Assembly: GCF_030064675.1 (NCBI RefSeq)
Contig: NZ_CP116413.1
Location: forward strand, 6,852,001 to 6,916,000
Direction: 5' to 3'
DNA length: 64,000 nt
Source: Crossiella sp. CA-258035
GTDB taxonomy: Bacteria > Actinomycetota > Actinomycetes > Mycobacteriales > Pseudonocardiaceae
The notes beneath the pieces were generated by a model, which worked only from the letters and a program-made list of their open reading frames with translations, made no database searches and had not been told where the DNA came from. Of this stretch, positions 57,680-64,000 are shown one piece after another. How positions within the stretch are numbered: the stretch's first letter is position 1; the number at the start of each line of letters is the position of its first letter. A program made the translations under genes and the position numbers.

Positions 57680-57897
57680 TCAAGCGGCACACCCGTACTC
57701 GTCGAGGATGCCGCCGAGGATGCGGGTGCGGTGCGGTTCGCCGGTGTCGAGGTCGTGGACTGCGGTGGGGTGCTGCTGAGTTCCGGGGATAGCTGGTCAC
57801 GGGCTTGATGAGGTCGGTGTCGGTTGCAGTGGTCTTCGTAGCTGTTCAGGACCTGGCGTGCGTGGGCTTCTCCCAGGATCAGGATGTGGAAGACCAC
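57680..57897 (-). pseudogene. Integrase-core transposase, C-terminal fragment with a frameshift
   Basis: The minus strand reads ILGEAHARQVLNSYEDHCNRHRPHQARDQLSPE, the C-terminal end of integrase-core transposases. After a frame change near 57775 it continues as DTGEPHRTRILGGILDEYGCAA and a stop at 57680, a common ending for this group. The upstream catalytic part is missing. Its position to the right of the N-terminal fragment on the same strand means the two cannot be one simply deleted gene. Confidence 0.85.
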
Positions 57898-57899
57898 CT

Positions 57900-58047
57900 A
57901 CACCTACGACCTGTCCGGTGGCCGGTCGAACGCACCTTCGCCTGGATCAAAGGCTTCCGACGACTCCGCGTCCGCACCGAACGACGAGCCGATGTCCACC
58001 AGGCCATCCTCGCCTTCGAGAAGGCCCGCGAAACCCTCAAGGCCTAA
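57900..58047 (+). pseudogene. IS5-type transposase C-terminal fragment ending in the copied kbl tail
   Basis: RPVRWPVERTFAWIKGFRRLRVR and TERRADVHQA are the conserved end of an IS5-family transposase. The frame then runs directly into [11 protein letters not shown] and a stop, which is the kbl C-terminus rather than a transposase ending. The switch occurs within the shared bases CAGGCCATCC. Confidence 0.85.
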
Positions 58048-58048
58048 G
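58000..58048. repeat. Direct repeat, copy 2 (duplicated kbl 3' end)
   Basis: Same orientation as 56500-56548, offset by exactly 1,500 bp, 48 of 49 bases identical. Together the copies bracket the transposase mosaic, as attachment-site repeats bracket an island. Confidence 0.9.
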
Positions 58049-58059
58049 CCTCCACCAAC

Positions 58060-58181
58060 GTGTTGGCCGTTGTCGTACCCCATGTTGGCCGAACTCGTAC
58101 CCCGAGTTGGCCGCCGCGGGACAGCGCGGTCCGGTTCGGCTGTCCACAACGGCCAACACCCCGTACGACAACGGCCAACAC
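58060..58181. repeat. 122-bp nested hairpin element with 22-bp internal repeats
   Basis: Outer arms GTGTTGGCCGTTGTCGTAC (58060-58078) and its exact complement (58163-58181) enclose inner arms TGTTGGCCG (58083-58091)/CGGCCAACA (58150-58158), a small hairpin AACTCG/CGAGTT (58092-58097/58103-58108), and GGACAGC/GCTGTCC (58119-58125/58139-58145). The left side is also three 22-bp direct units sharing GTTGGCCG. It lies between two convergent gene ends. Confidence 0.85.
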
Positions 58182-58190
58182 GGCGGTGGG

Positions 58191-58817
58191 TTAGCTCTCC
58201 ACCAGGGCGGGATGTCGAGGATCGTCGGCCCGGACAACCAGATCGGCCAGGTTGTCCGGGTCGACCTCGTCCATGTACCGCTTGTACGCGGGCAGCGTCC
58301 AGTGCAGCTCCGGAGCCGTGCGCCGGGCCAGCGCCGCCTCGGACAGTCGCAAGTGGACGGTCAAGTCCAGCGGAAGTCCTTGTCCCATCAGCAGTGTGCC
58401 GTCCAGCAGCAGCACCCCGCCCGGCGGCAGCGGCACCCGCTCGGCCCTGGTCGCCCGGTCCGTCACCGGGTTCCACAGGCTGGGCAGCACCAGGCCGGAT
58501 CCCTGTGGCGCCAACGGGTCCAGCACCTCCCGGCGCAGTGCGCCCGCGTCCAGCCAGTTGAGGTAGAAGGAGTCCGGGTCCCGCCTGCCGTGTTCCAGCC
58601 GCAGCGAGGCCGGGCGCAGGAAGTCCCCCGCGGAGACCCGCAGCACCGGCCGGCCGCGCACCCGCAGCGGCTCGGCCAGCGCGTCGGCCAGCAGGCCCGG
58701 CTCGGCCGCGGCCGCCCCGTCGACGGCGACCCTGGCCCACAGTTGCCTGGGCAGGGCGGCGATCCGGTCGGCGACCTCGGTCACCAGGACGTCGAAGGAC
58801 ACCGGTCGCACCCGCAT
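58191..58817 (-). CDS. Uridine kinase-like protein lacking a canonical P-loop
   Basis: A 208-residue protein with the layout of actinobacterial uridine kinase-like NTPases: WARVAVDGAAAAEPGLLADAL, DFLRPASLRLEHGRRDPDSFYLNWLD, GVLLLDGTLLM and HLRLSEAALARR. The first segment sits where Walker A (GxxxxGKS/T) should be, but the Gly-Lys-Ser/Thr is absent. The remaining features are kept, so it may be a pseudo-kinase or use another binding mode. ATG at 58817. Confidence 0.8.
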   Translation of the reverse strand: MRVRPVSFDVLVTEVADRIAALPRQLWARVAVDGAAAAEPGLLADALAEPLRVRGRPVLRVSAGDFLRPASLRLEHGRRDPDSFYLNWLDAGALRREVLDPLAPQGSGLVLPSLWNPVTDRATRAERVPLPPGGVLLLDGTLLMGQGLPLDLTVHLRLSEAALARRTAPELHWTLPAYKRYMDEVDPDNLADLVVRADDPRHPALVES

Positions 58818-58891
58818 CCCGCCATCCTGCCAACACCGCCGCGTTTGGCCGGGAACGCCCCGGGTAGCCGGGGTCCACGAGGAGGTGTGCG

Positions 58892-59371
58892 ATGAGTGAG
58901 CGAGTCCGGCCAGCCCGTTTCCCCTGGCCACAGATGGTCGCACTGAGCACCGGCGTGATCTTCTTCTTGCTGGGACTCGGCGGTTTCGCCGTCACCGGCT
59001 TCACCGACTTCTTCCGGCACGACCCGGTCATCGACGCGCTCGGCTTCACCGTGAACCCGATGCACAACCTGATCCACTTCGTGCTCGGCATCGTCGGCGG
59101 CATCTGCGCCAGCGGGCTGCGCGCCACCATGGCCTACGGCTGGGTGCTCATCGTCGGCTACGGCGCGGTCCTGGTCTACGGCCTGTTCGTCACCGGCGAC
59201 CCCGCGCACGACCTGCTCAACCTGAACTGGGCGGACAACGTGCTGCACCTGGCCGCCGTCGGCGTCGGCGTGCTGATCGCCATCGGCGCGGTCAAGGTCG
59301 CCCGCGCGGACGGCTGGGTGGTGCCCCGGCCGGGCGCCCCGACCCCTGGGCAGTCCGCCAATCAGGGGTGA
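58892..59371 (+). CDS. DUF4383 membrane protein
   Basis: A 159-residue protein with four membrane helices (about 14-35, 55-78, 82-104, 117-139) and the family phrases NPMHNLIHFVLGIVGG and NWADNVLHLAAVGVGV. The ATG at 58892 follows GAGGAGGTG. Function is unknown; members are common in actinobacteria. Confidence 0.9.
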   Translation: MSERVRPARFPWPQMVALSTGVIFFLLGLGGFAVTGFTDFFRHDPVIDALGFTVNPMHNLIHFVLGIVGGICASGLRATMAYGWVLIVGYGAVLVYGLFVTGDPAHDLLNLNWADNVLHLAAVGVGVLIAIGAVKVARADGWVVPRPGAPTPGQSANQG

Positions 59372-59828
59372 GCTACTGCACGTGCTAGTTCCGGAACAAG
59401 AGGGAGTGGTAGACCGTTGAACCAGTTGACTGACGCGTGCCAGATCCGGCGACGAGCATCCCGAGAGTCGCCGTCGAGCCCGGGTGGCATGCGGTGAACC
59501 CCCCAGACCACCGCCTCCCCCATCCGGTGGAGATCGCCGCGTCAGTCCACCGCCGTCGGTCGGTAACACCCCCCTCGCCGGCCGACGGCCCTCTTCGTTT
59601 TGGGGAACAAACGGCAAGTGCGATAAGTTGTACTTGGTGGTCGGCGTGTTACGTGTCCCCCGGGCTCACTTTCCGCCTTCATGGAATACCGTTCGGCTGG
59701 AGCCATGTCGTGCCTTTCGCCGAGAGGCGACCTAGCGCGTCGACCGCCCCAACTTCCCCGGCAACCGCCGGGATGCCCCGGGTAGCCACCCGGATGCGCG
59801 CAGCCTTCGCCCGCCCCACTGCGGCAGG
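59372..59828. other. 457-bp region with no convincing gene
   Basis: Frames here lack actinobacterial codon bias and any family signature. The last part probably holds the promoter of the GCS2-like gene; no clear operator, hairpin or RNA gene is seen. Confidence 0.5.
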
Positions 59829-60953
59829 GTGATGGGCATGAGCGAGTGGACCTTCGGGGTCGAAGAAGAGTTCATCCTCGTCGACGCGGACACCGGCAGG
59901 CTGGCGGCGCAGGCCGCGGCCGTGCGCCGGGGCGCGGACGCCAGCGAGTCCGACGACGAGCTCCAGGAGGAGCTGACCCGCTTCCAGGTGGAGACCGCCT
60001 CGCCGGTCTGCACCACCGCGGAGGAGCTGACCCACCACCTGGCCCGGCTGCGCGGCAGGCTGGCCGACAGCGCCCGCGAGCTGAACCTGTGGCTGCTGGC
60101 CACCGGCACCGCGGTCTTCCCGGAGCCCTGGCCGCCGCCGCTGGCCGGCAAGGACCGCTACCACCTCATCGCCGAGCGCTACGGCGGCCTGGTGGACACC
60201 CTGTGCGGCTGCCACGTGCACGTGGCCATCCCGGACGCCGAGTTCGGCATCCGGCTGTCCAACCACCTGCGCCCCTGGCTGCCGCTGCTGCTCGCGCTGA
60301 GCGCGAACTCCCCGTTCTCCCGCGGCCAGGACAGCGGCCACGCCAGCTGGCGGCACGTCAGCTGGGCCCGCTGGCCCTCCGCTGGCCCGCCGCCGTTCTT
60401 CGACTCCCCCGCCCACTACGACGCCAGCGTGAGCGCTCTCCTGCGCGCCGGGGCGGCCCTGGACCGCAAGATGGTCTATTGGGACATCCGCCTGTCGGAG
60501 GCCCAGCCGACCCTGGAGGTCCGGGTCTGCGACGTGGCGGCCACGGTCGAGGAGGCGGTCCTGCTGGGCGTGCTGGTGCGCGCGCTGGCCCAGGCCGCCA
60601 GCCACGACATCGAGGCCGGGGTGGCCGCGCCGCGGATCCCGCACGAGGTGCTGCGCGCCGCGCTGTGGCGGGCCGCGCGGGACGGCCTCGGCGGCCACTG
60701 CCCCGATCCGGAGTCCGGCTCGCTGCTGCCGGTCAGCGCGGTGCTGCGACGTGCTCTGCGGCGGCTGCGGCCGTTCCTGAGCGCCAACGGCGAGCTGGAG
60801 CTGGTCGAGCGGCTGACCGAGCACCTGTTCACCGTGGGCGGCGGCGCGCAGCGGCAGCGGCAGGCGATGGCCCGCCGCGGCGAGCCGATGGATGTGGTCG
60901 AACTGCTCGCCAGGCAGACCACGGTTTCGTCATTACTGGACTCGCCCAGCTAG
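59829..60953 (+). CDS. Carboxylate-amine ligase, GCS2/YbdK type
   Basis: About 374 residues. FGVEEEFILVD at the N-terminus and CGCHVHVAIPDAEFG in the middle are the glutamate-cysteine ligase 2 signatures (metal and substrate site), with TLEVRVCDVAATVEEAVLL later. It joins glutamate or another carboxylate to an amine using ATP. YbdK proteins have weak glutamate-cysteine ligase activity and unclear true substrates. ATGs at 59829 and 59838 are both possible. Erm follows 9 bp downstream. Confidence 0.9.
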   Translation: MMGMSEWTFGVEEEFILVDADTGRLAAQAAAVRRGADASESDDELQEELTRFQVETASPVCTTAEELTHHLARLRGRLADSARELNLWLLATGTAVFPEPWPPPLAGKDRYHLIAERYGGLVDTLCGCHVHVAIPDAEFGIRLSNHLRPWLPLLLALSANSPFSRGQDSGHASWRHVSWARWPSAGPPPFFDSPAHYDASVSALLRAGAALDRKMVYWDIRLSEAQPTLEVRVCDVAATVEEAVLLGVLVRALAQAASHDIEAGVAAPRIPHEVLRAALWRAARDGLGGHCPDPESGSLLPVSAVLRRALRRLRPFLSANGELELVERLTEHLFTVGGGAQRQRQAMARRGEPMDVVELLARQTTVSSLLDSPS

Positions 60954-60962
60954 CGTAGGAGG

Positions 60963-62015
60963 GTGCAACCAGGTCGTCCGCCGCGTCAGCGCCAGCCCAA
61001 CCACTCCAGTGTCCACCTGCTGTCCTCCTCGAAGGTGATCAGCGACCTGGTGGTGAACGCCCGGCTGGGCCCGGACGACCTGGTCATGGACCTGGGCGCG
61101 GGCACCGGTGCGATCACCGCCGAGCTGGTGCGCACCGGGGCCCGCGTGCTCGCGGTGGAGCGGGACGAGGAGTTCGTCGGCGACCTGGAGCGCCGCTACG
61201 GCGAGCACGAGAACCTGCGGGTGGTGCACGCCGACCTGCTGTCGGTGCCGCTGCCGCACCGGGAGTTCGCGGTGGTGGCCAACATCCCGTTCTCCATCAC
61301 CACCGCGCTGCTGCGCCGCCTGCTGAACACCCCGAACGGCTCGCTCACCCAGGCTGACCTGCTGGTGGAGTGGGGCCTGGCCAAACGCCTGACCGCGGCC
61401 TGGCCGAGGGACCTGGAGAACGCCTGGTGGGCGGCCCGGTTCGAGATCGCCATCAAGCACCGGGTCCCGGCCACCGCGTTCCGCCCGGCCCCCAAGGTCG
61501 ACGCCGCGCACCTGGTGCTGCAACGCAAGTCCGGCCAGAGCCGCCACCTGCAGGGGGTGATCTGGGCGCTGCTGAGCACCGCGTACGGGTCGCCGAACAC
61601 CCCGGCGCGGGCCGCGCTGACCTCGTTCATCACCAGGGGCCGGGCGCACCGGATGCTGCACGAGATCGGCATCGAGTCGCAGGCCGCGGTGGGCACCATC
61701 AAGCTCAGCCAGTGGCTGGGCATGGCCGATGAGCTGGCCGCGGACCGCTCGCTGTCCTGGCCGCCGCTGCCGAAGAACCTGCGCACCGACGGCAGCCGCC
61801 GCGAGGAGTCCACCAACCGCGGCCTGCGCGCCCCCCAGGGCAAGGCAGCCGCCCAGGGCCGCTCCAGCCAGGGCAAGTCAGGCCAGGGCAAGTCCGCGCA
61901 CGGCAAGTCCGACCAGGGGAAGTTCGGGCACGGCAAGTCGGACCAGGGCCGCACCGGCCAGGGCCGCGCTACCGGCAAGCCCGACGGTAAACCGCGACGC
62001 GCACCGAAGCGCTGA
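60963..62015 (+). CDS. Erm-family 23S rRNA adenine N6-methyltransferase
   Basis: A 350-residue rRNA methylase of the Erm/KsgA fold. The SAM site is MDLGAGTGAIT (42-52) and the catalytic motif is NIPFSIT (107-113). The core ends near 265; the last 80 or so residues are a basic low-complexity tail with repeated QGKS/HGKS units, recalling the Gly/Arg-rich tail of ErmE. It would methylate A2058, giving macrolide-lincosamide-streptogramin B resistance. The only start is the GTG at 60963, directly abutting AGGAGG, an unusually short spacing that may limit translation. It overlaps the convergent gene by 47 bp. Confidence 0.9.
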   Translation: MQPGRPPRQRQPNHSSVHLLSSSKVISDLVVNARLGPDDLVMDLGAGTGAITAELVRTGARVLAVERDEEFVGDLERRYGEHENLRVVHADLLSVPLPHREFAVVANIPFSITTALLRRLLNTPNGSLTQADLLVEWGLAKRLTAAWPRDLENAWWAARFEIAIKHRVPATAFRPAPKVDAAHLVLQRKSGQSRHLQGVIWALLSTAYGSPNTPARAALTSFITRGRAHRMLHEIGIESQAAVGTIKLSQWLGMADELAADRSLSWPPLPKNLRTDGSRREESTNRGLRAPQGKAAAQGRSSQGKSGQGKSAHGKSDQGKFGHGKSDQGRTGQGRATGKPDGKPRRAPKR

Positions 62016-62832
62016 CCGCACAAGGCTCCGGCAGCACACCGATCCGCCCGGCCAGTTCGGCCGGATCGGTGTGCCAGGCGCTCGGCCCCATCCCGACCAC
62101 GGTCGCGATGTCCCGATGCGCCAAGGACAACTCGAACGAGCGAACCTCGTCATCCACCCGGATGAAGTAGGCCCCGAGCTTCTCCTCCACCCGCCGCGCC
62201 TTGCCCTCATCCACCCGCAACAGCCCCAGCGCCGCCACCAGCTCACCGAGGTGCCCGGCCTCCGGCGTCACCACCACCAGCCGCCCGCCAGGGGCCAGGA
62301 TCCGGGCCAGCTCGGGCCCGTTGCGCGGCGCGAACACGTTGAGCACCACCGAGGCCACCCCGTCCCGCACCGGCAGCCGCCGCCACGCGTCACACACCAC
62401 GGCCCCCAGCCGAGGGTGTTCCCTGGCCGCCCGCCGCGCCGCGAACTTGGACAGGTCCAGCGCCAGCCCCACGGCCTCGGGCACGCCACGGAGCACCTGC
62501 CCGAGGTAGTAGCCGGTCCCCGCCCCGAGGTCGACCACAGCCCCACCGGCCGCGTTGCCGTCCGCCGCCCCGCCCTCCGCCGCTCCGTCGGCCGCCAGCG
62601 CCTCCCCCGCCGCCGCGCACACCGCCTCCGCGACCGGCCGGAAATGCCCGGCCCCCAGGAACTCCGCCCGCGCCGCCACCATCGCCGCGGTGTCCCCGGT
62701 CCCCGCCCCCGCGTCCCCCGCCAGCAAGCTCAGGTACCCCTGCCGCGCCACGTCGAAGGAGTGCCCCGCCGCGCACCGCACCGCCCGCCCCTCGGCGGCC
62801 AGCTCCAGCCCGCAGTGCGGACAGGCCAGCAT
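61969..62832 (-). CDS. RlmA(II)/TlrB-type 23S rRNA guanine methyltransferase
   Basis: A 287-residue methylase with an N-terminal zinc finger (C4, C7, C20, H24 in CPHCG...RCAAGHSFD), the family phrase GHSFDVARQGYLSLL, a SAM site VVDLGAGTGYYLGQVL and a C-terminal ARRVEEKLGAYFIRVDDEVRSFELSLAHRD. RlmA(I) methylates G745; RlmA(II)/TlrB methylates G748 and protects against tylosin. Actinobacterial origin favours G748. ATG 62832 has an AGAGG site 7 nt upstream; an in-frame GTG at 62853 is possible. Confidence 0.88.
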   Translation of the reverse strand: MLACPHCGLELAAEGRAVRCAAGHSFDVARQGYLSLLAGDAGAGTGDTAAMVAARAEFLGAGHFRPVAEAVCAAAGEALAADGAAEGGAADGNAAGGAVVDLGAGTGYYLGQVLRGVPEAVGLALDLSKFAARRAAREHPRLGAVVCDAWRRLPVRDGVASVVLNVFAPRNGPELARILAPGGRLVVVTPEAGHLGELVAALGLLRVDEGKARRVEEKLGAYFIRVDDEVRSFELSLAHRDIATVVGMGPSAWHTDPAELAGRIGVLPEPCAVSASVRVAVYRRACR

Positions 62833-63033
62833 CGGCAACACCTCTGAGATCACCCCGCCACTCCACCACAGGCGCCGCCACCCAGCTCGCGCAGGTGCCC
62901 GGCCACCGGACCGCGACCCGGCCCCGCTGCGCCTTCCGGCGGATTTCCCTTACCGGCCACCACATCGACACGCTCGGCCGCCTCCGGGCCTGGCAGGGTG
63001 AACGGGATCGCCCCCGAACCCCGCGGAGGAACC

Positions 63034-63954
63034 ATGTCCCGCCGAGCCCACCGCGCGAAACCGTTGCTGGCAAAGCTGTTCTGCACCGCTCTGGCCGTCC
63101 TCGGCCTGACCCAGGCCACCCCCGCGCTGGCCGGAGGGGCCCCGGTGATCGGCCCTGCCCGCGGCGACACCCTGCACGTGATGTCGTTCAACCTCCGCTA
63201 CGCCGCGACCACCCAGCCGAACTCCTGGCCGGTCCGCCGCCCGGTGCTGGCCGAGCTGCTGCGCCGCGAACAGCCCACCGTGCTCGGCACCCAGGAAGGT
63301 CTCTACGGCCAGCTGAAGGACATCGAAGCGGACCTGCCCGCGCACTACGACTGGATCGGCCTCGGTCGCGCGGGCGGCAGCCAGGACGAGTTCATGGCGG
63401 TCTACTACGACACCCGCAGGCTGACCCCGCTGGCCTTCGACCACTACTGGCTCTCCGACACCCCGAACGTGATCGGCTCGAAGTCCTGGGGCAACCGGGT
63501 CATCCGCATGGTCACCTGGGTCCGCTTCGCCGACCGCCGCACCGGCGCCGAGTTCGTCACCGTCAACACCCACTTCGACCACGAATCGGAGAACTCCCGC
63601 CAGCGCAGCGCCGAACTGGTCCGCGACCGGATCAACGCCCTGTCCCCCGGCCTCCCAGTCATCCTCACCGGCGACTTCAACACCGCCGCGGGCAACACCC
63701 CGGCCTACGACATCCTCCGCACCGGCGCCACCCTCACCGACACCTGGCCCGCCGCCACCGAACGCCGCACCCCCCTGCACGCCACCTTCCACGGCTACCG
63801 CCCCCTGGTGCCGAACGGCGACCGCATCGACTGGATCCTCACCAGGGGCGCGACGAGCATCCGGGCCGCGGCCATCAACACCTACGCCCGCGACGGCCAG
63901 TTCCCCTCCGACCACCTGCCGGTCCAGGCCCTGCTCACCCTGCCCAAGGGCTAG
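63034..63954 (+). CDS. Secreted endonuclease/exonuclease/phosphatase-family protein
   Basis: A 306-residue protein with a signal peptide (LFCTALAVLGLTQATPALA). The EEP fold motifs are VMSFNLRYA, GTQEGLYGQL, VNTHFDHES, LTGDFNTAAG and PSDHLPVQA, giving the metal, catalytic His and Asp positions. It could act on nucleic acid, phosphoinositide or sphingomyelin-type substrates outside the cell. ATG at 63034 after GGAGGAACC. Confidence 0.92.
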   Translation: MSRRAHRAKPLLAKLFCTALAVLGLTQATPALAGGAPVIGPARGDTLHVMSFNLRYAATTQPNSWPVRRPVLAELLRREQPTVLGTQEGLYGQLKDIEADLPAHYDWIGLGRAGGSQDEFMAVYYDTRRLTPLAFDHYWLSDTPNVIGSKSWGNRVIRMVTWVRFADRRTGAEFVTVNTHFDHESENSRQRSAELVRDRINALSPGLPVILTGDFNTAAGNTPAYDILRTGATLTDTWPAATERRTPLHATFHGYRPLVPNGDRIDWILTRGATSIRAAAINTYARDGQFPSDHLPVQALLTLPKG

Positions 63955-63959
63955 ACCGG

Positions 63960-63974
63960 GCCGGAGAGTCCGGC
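63960..63974. terminator. Short hairpin after the EEP gene
   Basis: GCCGGA (63960-63965) and TCCGGC (63969-63974) form a 6-bp stem with a 3-nt loop between two apparently convergent stops. There is no T tract. Confidence 0.45.
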
Positions 63975-64000
63975 TCAGGACTGGGTGATCGTGGCCTCGC
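63975..64000 (-). CDS. Possible 3' end of a gene entering from the right
   Basis: The minus strand reads EATITQS then TGA at 63977-63975. The position just after a hairpin is what one expects for a convergent gene end, but eight codons cannot prove coding. Confidence 0.3.

Noticed and set aside
57805-58047. Independent small gene ending in [10 protein letters not shown]
   Set aside because: It is a transposase remnant joined to a copy of the kbl tail; no sensible start or complete domain.
58060-58181. CRISPR array
   Set aside because: The 22-bp units are few, partly inverted and without regular spacers; nested stems explain them better.
59437-59832. 131-residue plus-strand frame between DUF4383 and the GCS2-like gene
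   Set aside because: There is no codon bias, ribosome site or family signature; left as non-coding.

Overview
The window is GC-rich actinobacterial chromosome: strong G/C third-position bias, many GTG starts, and dense minus-strand operons joined by ATGA, GTGA or TGATG overlaps. The gene families (Mce operon, MmpS-like protein, BTAD and ArsR/DUF5937-type regulators, Erm-like methylase, P450-ferredoxin pairs, DUF3516 helicase) suggest a filamentous, secondary-metabolite-producing Pseudonocardiales-type bacterium. That placement is an inference from content, not from a marker gene. No rRNA, tRNA or CRISPR array was seen.

Layout. 1-2286: the start of a diaminobutyrate decarboxylase gene, cut by the window edge, and its coupled diaminobutyrate aminotransferase. 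2498-6985: a large helical-repeat protein, a TetR regulator and an MmpS-like protein. 7055-12431: a complete five-gene valine/isobutyryl-CoA catabolic operon, with a palindrome at its promoter. 12512-16754: a phosphotransferase that appears to start at CTG, and two coupled genes of unknown function, one with a degenerate PLD-like domain. 16801-24967: specialised-metabolism genes: P450-ferredoxin-glycosyltransferase, MFS exporter, ArsR-type regulator with an operator, lipoprotein, terpene cyclase and a coupled ispG. 25411-32459: a large secreted subtilase, a heme catalase beside a manganese catalase, and a BTAD regulator.

32510-43800 is the most unusual block. A complete mceABCDEF-mas-mas operon lacks the usual yrbE permease genes. 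It is bracketed by secreted proteins built from two modules, here called A and B. On the left A and B are separate neighbouring genes; on the right one gene fuses them. The same 16-bp palindrome lies upstream of both the left pair and the whole right operon, so the two units are probably one regulon.

44115-56547: an MFS pseudogene, a DUF3516 helicase, a Uma2 nuclease-like gene, a RidA/YheO-type regulator/threonine dehydratase operon, an orphan FtsX-like permease with a PadR regulator, a LuxR-type protein with a defective receiver domain, and tdh-kbl. The last 49 bp of kbl recur exactly 1,500 bp downstream with one mismatch. Between the copies lies a mosaic of IS5-type and integrase-type transposase fragments around a small membrane-protein gene. 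A 122-bp nested hairpin element follows.

58191-64000: a kinase-like protein without a normal P-loop, a DUF4383 membrane protein, a GCS2-type ligase, an Erm-type rRNA methylase convergent with and overlapping an RlmA(II)/TlrB-type methylase (a likely macrolide-resistance pair), a secreted endonuclease/phosphatase-family protein, and possibly the last codons of a further gene.
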